Shown here: one piece after another, positions 1 through 9,400 of the stretch
How positions within the stretch are numbered: position 1 is the stretch's first letter
How the letters are laid out: each line of letters begins with the position of its first letter
NCBI GenBank assembly: GCA_030265145.1
Contig: JARBES010000133.1
Span: 1,089,321 to 1,110,379 of the forward strand
Source: Strongylocentrotus pallidus
Lineage: Eukaryota > Echinodermata > Echinoidea > Camarodonta > Strongylocentrotidae
Length of the DNA stretch: 21,059 nucleotides
Reading direction: 5' to 3'
Notes under the pieces: generated by a model
Database searches by the model: none
What the model was told of the DNA's origin: nothing
The model's input: the letters and a program-made list of their open reading frames with translations, nothing else
Translations under genes and position numbers: made by a program

Positions 1-81
1 CTATACAGCTGCAGATCATCTCTCAACACGAGATTCAGATGGATCAGATGAGAGATATTATCCTTGCTGCAATAAAGGAAG
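1..81 (+). CDS. Unidentified gene, partial exon a (coiled coil)
   Basis: Open in frame 3 and ending at a consensus donor (GAAG|GTATGT, phase 1). The text begins CTATACAG, itself a plausible acceptor, so this exon may start at 9 rather than run in from the left. It codes amphipathic helix ending ...RDIILAAIKEG. Confidence 0.7.
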
Positions 82-3000
82 GTATGTGGAGGAATATATT
101 TTCTCAATCTCTCTTGATCTCTCTATTCATCTACCTCTCTATCACTCAACTCTCCACTCCCCCCTCTCTCTCTCTCTCTCTTTTTTGTCTTTCTCTCTCT
201 CTTTTTTTGTCATTTCTCTCTCTCTCCCTCCCTCTCTCGCTCCCTTCCTCCATCTCTTCTGTCTTTTCTTTTCCTGCTTTTTTTTTTATCTGCCTGTCTC
301 TCTCTGTTACATCTGTCTTCACTCTGTATTTTCTCTTTCATCCTCTCCTTCTGTCTTCTTATCTTTCTTAAAATATTTTTGTCCTGCTCTTTCTCTCTAT
401 CTTTCTCCAATATCAAAATGCTTGCATGGCAGCATAAAACCACTTTCAAATACATAACCTCTTTGGAATTCACGATGGGTTATAGTGAATTCTTCTTATG
501 GTTTTCACTTACCGGTAGTAATAATTCAAGGGCAAACTTGTTTCATAGGTAAATTAGATTTATCAACTGATTATCAAAATGTTATTTCTATTTGCATGTG
601 TTTTAAACAAAGCATTTATTTATCTTTAAGAGTTTTGAAATTAGTTGGCAAAGTGTTTATCACAAAGACTTTCAAATTTATTTATCGCTTTTAACAATGT
701 ATAAGTTCCCTCAAATCTATTAATCACATTATAAGTATCAAAACATTAATACCTTTTTTGCAGATGGCATTTATACATCACTCACTTTGCTAACTGTTAG
801 AATTACCTATTATGTGAGCAACTTTTACTTTGGTGCAAACTTTTTAATATTGATGTTTTTTTCTTTTAAATTTTGGTGGGCAAAGTAGTGGTAATGTTTT
901 GATTCGGTATGAAAGGGTTTAATGACTTTGACTATTGCATGGATGAATTTTTTGTAAACATATATATATCTCTCCCTCTCCTCCTGTTGTCTTGTTACCA
1001 TGGTGATGGTTCTAGCTGACCTACTGACCCGGTCAGTCTACAGCGGCTCTGACAGTGCACAGAATGGTGAGACGACTGTCCTATCCTATCGTTGCGTGTC
1101 CGGCAAAAGGATTTTAGCATGGGAATCCCTACAACACTTAACTATAATCAATTTCCCTGTTAATGCCCTTTTGTCGGGCACAGCGGTATGTGTTACCCCA
1201 AGAATCGTACCCGCGTAGAATGGTCTGGATATATCTGTATCACACGCACAAACATATAAATTGACTTTAGGAAGTTAGAACTCTGCAAAAATGGAAAGGT
1301 ATGGACATTTTTGGGGCAAGATACCAATTAGACCAGTTTGGAGTGTTAAAGGCAATGTTGAGATCTGGTGATGAAGCAATATTTCTTAGAGAAACCGTTA
1401 TTGAAAACCCTAAGTTTTGGAGATACTGCCACCTTTAATTCATTTGCGAAATGTAAATAGGCATAAAAAGCACATTTTAAGATAACCCTGACACAAGAAA
1501 GCACTGCACAAATATGCACAGAGAGAACAGAGCAGTGGTTTGACAGCTAGGCTTACTGATGTCCGTATCACATGTTATAAATTTGTTTCTCAGCTATTAT
1601 AATTTGTCCATCCTATTAGACGGCAGATATCACCTATTTTTTAGTTTAACATTCAGTGTACTTTGGCTTGTACATTGTTGTTGTTTAGTTGCATCATAAT
1701 AATCTGTATTCGTGAAAGCCATAACACATGTTCATTAACTCTGCATGTAAGGATAAAAAGTTTTGCAACATTGATTACTTTCTTGTATATGGATGGATTA
1801 AAATCACAGTGCATTAAAGTGAATATAATTTCATTTTTATCCTTGTAGTCTCTGAGAATCCTGCTGCCTTGGAGCATGTGAATGCTGCCACCAAGCTCCA
1901 TGAGCATCTTGACTCTCTACTGGTACGTTCAACCAACTAACTTCAAGGAGGGATCGAGGATTTAATAGTGGCATTGGAGAGGTTGAATTTGTGGATGAAT
2001 CCACATGTCTTTATCCATGAACAGAAAAGAGAACATATTGAATTATCGTAATGAGAATTGAAGTAATTATTTAATGAGAATTAAAAATAATTCTTTTACT
2101 CTTCACAAACAAGAAAAAACAAGTAATTACGTTTATTGCTTTCGTTTTAGATTCAAATCTATGTTAATAAGCACTAAATCCGTGCAATATCGGAGAATGT
2201 GAAATAATAATTACATATCAATTTGTTTTCTTCAACAGAAAATCACAGCCAATCAGGACACCGCCTTCCAAACGTAAGGAAACTAAATCTCTTATTTATT
2301 GTTCCTAATATTTAAATGGGCTCCCACCACCATTCAGAAATGACTTCTATACCTTTAGTATTACTTATTAAACACTGAACCTGTAGCTCTTTAATTCCAT
2401 TTTTAGGGATGTTGAAATTAAGTTTCTTAGGCTATTTTTACATACTGATAAGTGATAATTTATCAAAAAAATAAAAGAATGTAAGCAGCTTGTAATTTCC
2501 TGAAAGGCAAAAAAGTTATCTTATGAATTTTTCATTGTAACTTTGATCAATTCCAGCATGTTTTATTTCAATCATGACCTAGCTATCGATCCCCCCCCCC
2601 TCCAGTTTGAAGACTCAACTGCTTGAAGCCCAGCGTAAGATTGAGGCATTCAACAACACCTCCCCTACCACTACAACCAGCCCCTCCCCCAAGGAGAAAA
2701 GGCGTGACAGTCTACCCCTAATCACAGTGGAACCTGCAGGACAGGATTCTAGGGGTCAATCAACAGAGGAGGGGTCAATATCAACCGATGATACAGAGAT
2801 AGCCGCTATATTTGAGAACATAAAGGTCAGTTGGCACAACATCATTTTGTTGTTGTTGTTGTGTAATGATAGAGTATGTTTTACTTTGGCTCGTATGTAG
2901 TGAAAATGAAGATAATAAGCATCATATGATATAAAGATAGAAATATATACCTACATGTAATTCATATAAATCATTGTAGACTATAAGATATACACGTAGA

Positions 3001-3817
3001 GGAAAGATCTCCCTGGGGATATTTAAATAGCGGAAGGCTAAGATATCCTCAATGTTCCATACAATTTCTAATCATTATTTTGGTTTGGGTCATGAACAAC
3101 TTGTCAATTTTATAGGGATTGTGTGTATAAAATATTCCGTCTCATGTAGCACTATACAAATACCTAATTACCAATTAGTGCAAGACCTTCTTTGAATATT
3201 TTCAAAACAGATGTAGAAAATAAAGAGACTGGAATCTTATCAAATACACTAGGTATCATTACTTCAGTTGGTTAACTTAATGATGATGTCTCTACTTGTA
3301 TTGCTTTTTTCTTTAGACAAACGTTGAAAACCGAGGAAGATCTTCATCATCAGTGAGTACCAACGATGCTCAGATGAGACATGTTGAGAGCAGTCCAAAG
3401 GTCAATGATCAAAACTTAAACAGGAAAGCATACGGCGGGGAGCTACCTTCAGACAAACTCTTATCCAATTCACAAGAAGAACAGAAAAGCAGAGACCGTG
3501 CTCCATCACCACTCCCCGGAGATAAGACGAATGCTTATCATTCCTCGCCCAAGGCTAGCCACAAGACATCTTCATCGCCGGTTATTCGTAGGAATGTGCC
3601 GCAGCACCTGCTAAGTACCACCAATCAGAGCAAAACGTCAGGTCAGGTCGGGCTGAAAGAACCCGTAAGACTCCCCAACAAACAGGCTTCTACGAACAGC
3701 GCTGGTGTGCAAGAAATTCAGCCAAAGAAACTGGAATCCCTCATGGCAACGTCCTCAAAACCGAACAAAAATACCAACGCACAACCGCAGCCAGATTCAA
3801 AAGTGAGCTTCTATTGA
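1..3817 (+). CDS. 3' part of an unidentified coiled-coil / disordered protein gene (5 exons)
   Basis: Joined exons 1-81, 1849-1922, 2239-2273, 2606-2825 and 3317-3817 give one open frame of about 303 codons ending in TGA; every junction has GT/AG borders and matching phase (1, 0, 2, 0). The first roughly 75 residues are helical and heptad-like with no proline in long stretches (IQLQIISQHEIQMDQMRDII; LKTQLLEAQRKIEAF), as in a coiled coil. The rest is low complexity: TSPTTTTSPSPKEKRRDS, then a Ser/Asn/Gln/Lys/Pro-rich tail with many SP sites and RRDS-type basic phosphosite motifs. I recognise no catalytic domain and no family. The tail is probably an intrinsically disordered C-terminus. The gene starts left of the window. 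It converges on CTC1, so the two share only a 3' intergenic space. The final stop is less certain than the exons, because a strong donor-like GTGAGC lies just before it at 3803. Confidence 0.8.
129..400 (+). repeat. CT-rich low-complexity tract (imperfect TC microsatellite)
   Basis: Long runs of CTCTCT, broken by T runs, fill the first intron of the unidentified gene. Reading frames through it give only Leu/Ser-rich sequence and are not genes. Confidence 0.9.
401..1848. other. Intron remainder without gene
   Basis: AT-rich intron sequence. Only 990-1240 differs: it is GC-richer and more complex, without splice-bounded reading frame, tRNA-like boxes or inverted ends that I can see. It may be an old repeat fragment. 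The stretch ends with the acceptor TTATCCTTGTAG. Confidence 0.5.
1849..1922 (+). CDS. Unidentified gene, exon b
   Basis: Acceptor CCTTGTAG at the left and donor CTG|GTACGT at the right. With one base carried over it codes VSENPAALEHVNAATKLHEH and then LDSLL, continuing the helical region. Confidence 0.85.
2239..2273 (+). CDS. Unidentified gene, exon c (35 nt)
   Basis: Small exon between TTCTTCAACAG and AAC|GTAAGG, coding KITANQDTAFQ plus a split Thr codon. Phase 0 in, 2 out, which fits both neighbours. Confidence 0.85.
2591..2605 (+). promoter_or_regulatory. Acceptor with a C10 polypyrimidine tract
   Basis: Ten consecutive C then TCCAG directly before exon d. A pure C tract is a functional but unusual polypyrimidine tract and is prone to length variation. 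Confidence 0.6.
2606..2825 (+). CDS. Unidentified gene, exon d (end of coiled coil, start of disordered tail)
   Basis: After completing the split Thr it codes LKTQLLEAQRKIEAFNN and then a Thr/Ser/Pro-rich linker with KEKRRDSLPLITVEP and an acidic segment ending AAIFENIK. It ends at AAG|GTCAGT, phase 0. The switch from helix to linker occurs about 18 residues in. Confidence 0.88.
3317..3817 (+). CDS. Unidentified gene, last recognised exon (disordered tail, stop)
   Basis: Acceptor TTTTTTCTTTAG, then 166 codons in frame with exon d, starting TNVENRGRSSSSVST. Composition is Ser, Pro, Lys, Asn and Gln with repeated SP and SSP sites (APSPLPG, TSSSPVIRR) and no hydrophobic core, typical of a phosphorylated disordered region. 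It ends ...PDSKVSFY and TGA at 3815-3817. An alternative end is splicing at AAAA|GTGAGC (exon end 3802, phase 0), in which case the true C-terminus lies in an exon I could not identify. Confidence 0.8.
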   Translation, partial: TNVENRGRSSSSVSTNDAQMRHVESSPKVNDQNLNRKAYGGELPSDKLLSNSQEEQKSRDRAPSPLPGDKTNAYHSSPKASHKTSSSPVIRRNVPQHLLSTTNQSKTSGQVGLKEPVRLPNKQASTNSAGVQEIQPKKLESLMATSSKPNKNTNAQPQPDSKVSFY

Positions 3818-4620
3818 TGTCAATGGAATGGATAATGTATGCATTCACAATCCAAAGCATTGGTCAGTGGAAACTTGTGAAAGGATACTGAGAGAATTAA
3901 ACTGTTTTGTAAGTTGATGGTTATTCTGGACTCTCTTTGACCTTATTTTTGGAAGTGCTTCAAACTATATTTACTGCAGAGCAGTAGATACATTATACAT
4001 ACAAATCAGTTTGCAAGCAACAGCGTTGACTATTACAATGTCATCATGTTTTATTAGAGGTTGTTGGCTTCATGCCCTTTCGTGTATTCTTTACATTTTC
4101 TTTTATTCCTTTACGTCTTGATGATTTTGGATAACTGAAATTGCAAGCATTCCATGTATGTCAGGTCCTGATATTGAAATCTATCGATGTAGTCTTGGTT
4201 TTGTGTATTCTTTGATAATAACCAACATATCCATTGCAGCATAGGCTTTTTAAACCAGAAATAAATTTCTACCCAGGTATTGTTTGTGTGTGCATAATAT
4301 GTTTATCATCAGTACAAATTACTCTTCATCCAGGAATATCATATTCACATCCTGAGATGTTGGATGTTTTAGTTTGCCATTCTATGTTAGTATTCTGTTT
4401 ATTTTCTTTGTGTGTAAATTATTACCTGTTTTTAAATAACTTCTTGCTCATACTTCCCTTTATTGTTCTGGTATCGATAGCCTCATTTTATCTCCTTTTT
4501 TTTAAAATCTCCTATAAAGTTATCCCACACAGAATGCCTGAGCAATAAAATCAGATAGATAAGAAAAAAATTTGAAGTACAAATTCTTTGTTGAAAAGTG
4601 GACTTTAGTTGTTGAGATGT
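3818..4620. other. Likely 3' UTR and flank of the unidentified gene
   Basis: AT-rich, no supported exon. AATAAA hexamers on the + strand at 4260-4265 and 4544-4549 are candidate polyadenylation signals; neither has a clear GT-rich element that decides between them. Confidence 0.4.
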
Positions 4621-4625
4621 ACGTC

Positions 4626-4679
4626 TTGATGACGACAATGTTGATGATGATGATGATGATGGTGATGGTGATGGTGGTG

Positions 4680-4711
<32 letters not shown>

Positions 4712-4980
4712 GGTGATGATGATGATGGTGATGATGATGATGATGGTGGTGGTGATGATGATGATGATGGTGGTGAGGATGACGATGGTGGTGATGATGA
4801 TGATGGTGGTGATGACGATGGTGGTGATGATGATGATGGTGATGATAATGATGATGATGATGATGATAATGATGATGGTGGTGGTGATGATGATGATGGT
4901 GGTGGTGATGATGATGATGGTGGTGGTGGTGATGATGATGATGATGATGGTGGTGATGATGATGAGGATGATGATAGTAA
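4626..4980 (+). repeat. GAT/GGT trinucleotide microsatellite, about 350 bp
   Basis: Nearly uninterrupted GAT units with interspersed GGT, periodic at 3 and partly at higher order (GATGATGATGATGGT blocks). Frames through it give Met/Val or Ser/Pro homopolymers and should not be called genes. It lies between two convergent genes. Confidence 0.97.
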
Positions 4981-6109
4981 TGGTAATGATTGTAGCTCAG
5001 TAGTCAGTAGTTCATGATGACAAACGAATAATATTTTCATCACTAAAGGAAAGGACACCAATTGATTTTCTTCTCTTGCCTTTATTTCTTCATATATTCA
5101 AAATTCAAAATTTAATGTAAGTTTTTTTATAATGTACAGTACCAACATACAGCTCTAGAAAATATAATTCATTTAAAATGTATACAAACTAGAGTATAAA
5201 ACTTTCGTAAATATCTCCATTTATCCAATAATACCCAAGTACTGGCACAGTCATATTCAATCTTTGGTAATTTTGAGTTGTCAATTTTTTGTAAAATTGT
5301 GCCTGACAATGAGGCTGAGAATGACCTGAATTAAAATGAGAAATGTATAGGTACTTCATATCAATTTAATACAATTCCTTCTTTCTTTTTAAGCATCTGA
5401 TATTGCATTGAAATAATTAGGTTTTATAAGCAGAGTGAACAAAGTGAATACCATCTACAGGTAGACATGTATGTTATGCAAGCTATCCTACACTGGCCGC
5501 GGCTTTGTTAAAATGGGTAAAACTTGTCCTAGTTTTGATCTATGAAAGATCACTGAAAACACCTCTATTTATCCTAGTCGAAGAGCAGGAATTGCCTGGT
5601 GTTTTTTTCCCAGCATTATCATGCAATTAAATTTTTGCAATCCTGAAAACTGCAAAATTGTTTTAAATGCCTTTCCTGGAAATTATGATACTTACTACCT
5701 ACCGTATATGCAAGTCAGTCCATTGTGTAGTCTTAAATGGACAGGCTAATTCATTTTCAGACAACTACTTGTGAATTACTAAAGAACTGCTGTCATCTGA
5801 GGCTACACATAGTGAGGAGGTTATTGGCCTTGTTTACAATATCCGAAGAGGTTTTTTTTTCCTTAACTTTTTCACCAAATACTGGATATTTTTTCTTTTC
5901 TTTTCCATATGACATATTGAATACAGAAACGTAATAATGGCAGCACTATTTGCTCATTATTAATGTCGCTCTATATGATAAAGTATTTTGTATAAACATA
6001 TAATTCTGATAAAGAAGTATGGCAGCATTAAATCATCATCATCACCAATAAAATTAATCTGAATCTGAATCCTGATTGAATACCTTTCATACAAGTACTA
6101 TTAAATATT
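4981..6109. other. Intergenic space / CTC1 3' flank
   Basis: AT-rich with no supported gene. On the minus strand TTTATT at 5081-5086 is an AATAAA candidate for the CTC1 transcript, which would give a 3' UTR of about 1 kb. A short CAT run lies near 6031-6048. Confidence 0.4.
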
Positions 6110-6469
6110 TCACATTCTACACAAGCAAAGCACATCAATTCCACTAATCCACCAATGTACTAGGTGTGAGAAAAGGATTGAAGTTGCCTTGTAAGATGTG
6201 ATGTTGATGACTGCTAAAAACTGCTGATGACCTGCTGATGACCTGATGATGACCTGCTGATGACCTGCTGATGACCTGCTGATGCCCTGCTGATGACCTG
6301 ATGATGACCGGCTGATGACCTGCTGGTGACCTGCTGATGACCTGCTGATGACCTGCTGATGACCTGCTGATGACCTGCTAATTTCATCTGGAGACCTCCT
6401 CACAGCAGAGTACCAGGCCGGCAGGCCAGGCAGACTTCTCACTGTCAGATGATACATCCTTGGTCGATT
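6110..6469 (-). CDS. CTC1: CTC1 terminal exon e22 with minisatellite-coded tail
   Basis: Acceptor TTTTCTCCTCTAG. In phase 0 it codes NRPRMYHLTVRSLPGLPAWY, SAVRRSPDE, which I align without gaps to vertebrate PPRLQRFQCGELPFL near the C-terminus (shared P, R, L-P, L). The frame then runs through an 11-bp minisatellite, giving an 11-residue repeat (ISRSSAGHQQV) four to five times, and ends ...SGIDVLCLCRM and a stop at 6110. The alternative, direct e20-e22 splicing, gives ESTKDVSSDSEK...EEVSR and stops at 6384-6386. The first is preferred on the alignment, with moderate confidence. Confidence 0.5.
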   Translation of the reverse strand, partial: NRPRMYHLTVRSLPGLPAWYSAVRRSPDEISRSSAGHQQVISRSSAGHQQVISRSSSGHQQGISRSSAGHQQVIIRSSAGHQQFLAVINITSYKATSILFSHLVHWWISGIDVLCLCRM

Positions 6470-9400
6470 CTAGAGGAGAAAATCCATGAGTTAATTTGCT
6501 GATTTAATTTGCTGATTTAATATGCTAGAAACAAATAGGGTTCACAGATGTGCATAAATTGAAAGTACATTTAGTGCATACTTCTTTCATAATATCAACA
6601 CATCTTGAAAACCCATGAGCAGAAAGTATGCTTGCCTGATATAGCAACAAGCAATGTATGCCACCTGCATTCTGACTTCTGAATAACAATGGCCCTATCT
6701 TGCAGGTGAATGCAACCATTGACAAGAATAGTACATAGGAAGAAATATCCATAAAATTGAATAAATTGATGATTGATCTATTATTTGTGCAACACCTGAC
6801 TGGTATCAACAGCAACACAGATTTTAGAGAAAGGAACCACTCACCTCTAAATCTTCTAGTCTTGAACCACAGTGAGTGCTGTATACAGTAATGGTGACAT
6901 AGTTTAGATACAGCCAAGGCAAGCTTGGACTGCCTAGGACCCGAGCCAGAGGCTGCTTCCCAGTCATACTGTACAGGTAAGGAATATTAGGAGATCAGGA
7001 AATAGGGAAACATCAGAAGATGAATAAGAAATAAAGAGAAGAACTATAATGTATAAAACAACTGTGCTTAATCCAACAATATTCGCACTTTGCAGTCCAT
7101 TTGTTGAATTCTCTGAGAACAGCTTGGTGCTCTAAACACATGAGTCTACATCATTGTTATAGTCAGTCAGAACAGTGACACGAAAGTCTTGACAATTCTA
7201 ATTATTTATAGTGAGTGTCCATTGCAGAAGGCCTGCATACATTTATCTTCAAGAGCTATAGAGGAATGGGGATTTACCGGTAATACCTTTAAGCATTGCC
7301 TACTGATATTAATGTTGGAATTTTCTTAAAGGCATTGTTTAACAATGTTAAATCTGAGATGCATGGCCCTACGTGTTGTCAGTGTCTGTGATATGGTGTA
7401 TAATTGAAGCCCTAATAATTTGCGCTTCAAAAAATGATCATGAAGTGCCTCATAAAAGTAAAAATCTTTGGGTGACCGGTTTTACCATACTCATTTTCTC
7501 CAATAGACTGTAGTGTTATAAAAACCTTTAGGAAAACAAAAATAAAATTTGGATTTCCAATCATAAATATCTTGATAATCAGAGGGGCGATTGGCTTGTA
7601 AAATTCATGGGACTCCTTACTGACCTAAATGTTTATAATTATCATTTGAAGCATGAGCTAAACCCAGGATTTTGTTTCACAATCTGAGGCAATGTTACAG
7701 AGTCACTTTAAAGTCACTGTTGATGAACGTACCTCTTCCTTTCGCCCCTTGGCCCACTTGTGATAGACCAGTTCTTTGTTAGGTCCTGTACAGCAGTCCT
7801 CTAACATGGTCCATTCCCTTGGGCTTAGACCCAAAGCAGCTGAGACCACATTAGGTTGGTTACTCCATATCAAACATTCTCCTGTACCATCGTCTACTGC
7901 TAGCCTGGTCGATATAAAAGACAGACATTTGATAAATTGGTACTGTGGAAGCTGAAACTATATAAAGGTGAAAGTGATTGATAATCTTCTTTAATCTTCA
8001 CCTACCTTTGTATTAATAATTTCTGTCTCTCCCTCCCTCCTCACCTCTCTCTCTTTCCATCTTTCTCTCCCTCTCTCTTGTCTTTTCTCCTCTCTCTCCC
8101 TCCCTCTGTCTGTCTCTCTCCTCTCCTCTCCTCTCCTATTACTATCTCTCTTTCTTCCTCCCTTCCTCTCACTGTCTCTTTTCTTCTTTCCTCTCTATTT
8201 CTCTCTCTTTTCCCCAATCTATCTTTCGCTCTCTCTCTCTCTTTTCTTCCTCTCTCTAAATTTACTTACAAAGTCGTCATAATGTAAACTATCACTGTCC
8301 CTATATCACACAAAAAACTTTTGAAGAAGTTTAAATGCTTTATAGCGTTCTTGAATATATTGAATTTTTTGCTGATTTGATGTCAGTTGACACTAATAAG
8401 CAGTGTATAAAATTGAGATCAACTTACAAAATTTGAGTGATAATCTTTCCGCCCTGTCTTCCTGTGTTGGGACACTTGCAATCATTTCTACCACAATGGT
8501 TACATATCCATCTGATGAAAAAAAATTGGTGTCACATGGTCAATATGGTACATTTAGATAGGGTAGTATTCACATTTTTTTTCTGCACTTGCATGCTAAC
8601 AATCTTGACAGTACAAATCTCTCACTTTTAGAAGAAAACTAGTTGCAGCACACAACTAATAGTGTTTGTACTCTCAAAGCTTCTAGTCAGCATTTTGTCC
8701 TCCACATTCAAACTGTATGATGTTAAGTTTATGATCACACAAAGAGAGTTTACCATTAGCAAATGGGCACCATGTTCCTTTCCATGATACTATCATTGCA
8801 TTTATGATTAAAATTGATTAAAATCATTGCTTATCCANNNAAGTACATTAAATAAGATGCATACAAACACAAATATTTTTCAATGAAAATAGATAAATTA
8901 CAGAAAACGCTGGAGACTGCCATCATGAGCGGTAAGCTTGAAATCGATGGCGGCCTTGAGAGAAAAAATGAACTGCAGAGCAACTGTCATAGGAGCATGT
9001 TTCATACAACTAAAGCATCATCCTCATTATAAAACAAACGCACTGACAAAATTAGTCCCACCATTCTAAGAGCAAAACAGATATACAGTCAAACCTGATC
9101 TAGTGACCACCTGTCTACAAAGACCACATTTTTTGTTTCCCATGAAAAAGATTTCTCATTGAAACATGTACTATAGGCACCTTCTACAAAGACCACCTGC
9201 TTATAAAGACCACTTTTCTTGTTTCTCTTGGGTGGTCTGTGTAGACAAGTTTTACTGTACCTTAAAACCAGTTTAGTAATGAGAGTGATATGTGCATAGA
9301 TCCAGCTTAAAGTAGTAGAATCCCTGGTTGTATCTTGTATCATATGATATAGGAATGATCTCTGTCTCATTGTAGGTAGACTTCTAGTTTGGTGACTGCT

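Noticed and set aside
39-694. Overlapping + and - frames with Leu/Ser or Arg/Glu runs
   Set aside because: They read through the CT-rich tract or AT-rich intron and have no splice or codon support.
4240-4276. 37-nt exon-like segment (CCATTGCAG...CCAG|GTATTG)
   Set aside because: Splice-like borders only; too short and no supporting match.
4483-5061. Long Ser/Pro (minus) and Met/Val (plus) frames
   Set aside because: Pure translation of the trinucleotide repeat.
5737-5934. Possible further exon of the + gene after TCATTTTCAG at 5760
   Set aside because: It would be in phase 0 with a splice from 3802, but the frame becomes Phe-rich, has no clear donor or conservation cue, and cannot be separated from chance.
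6110-6380. CRISPR-like array
   Set aside because: The units are 11 bp, directly adjacent and without spacers, in a eukaryotic gene: a minisatellite.
8898-8931. Exon-like piece between TTACAG and GCG|GTAAGC on the + strand
   Set aside because: Lies inside a minus-strand CTC1 intron, lacks a polypyrimidine tract and any partner exon on the + strand.
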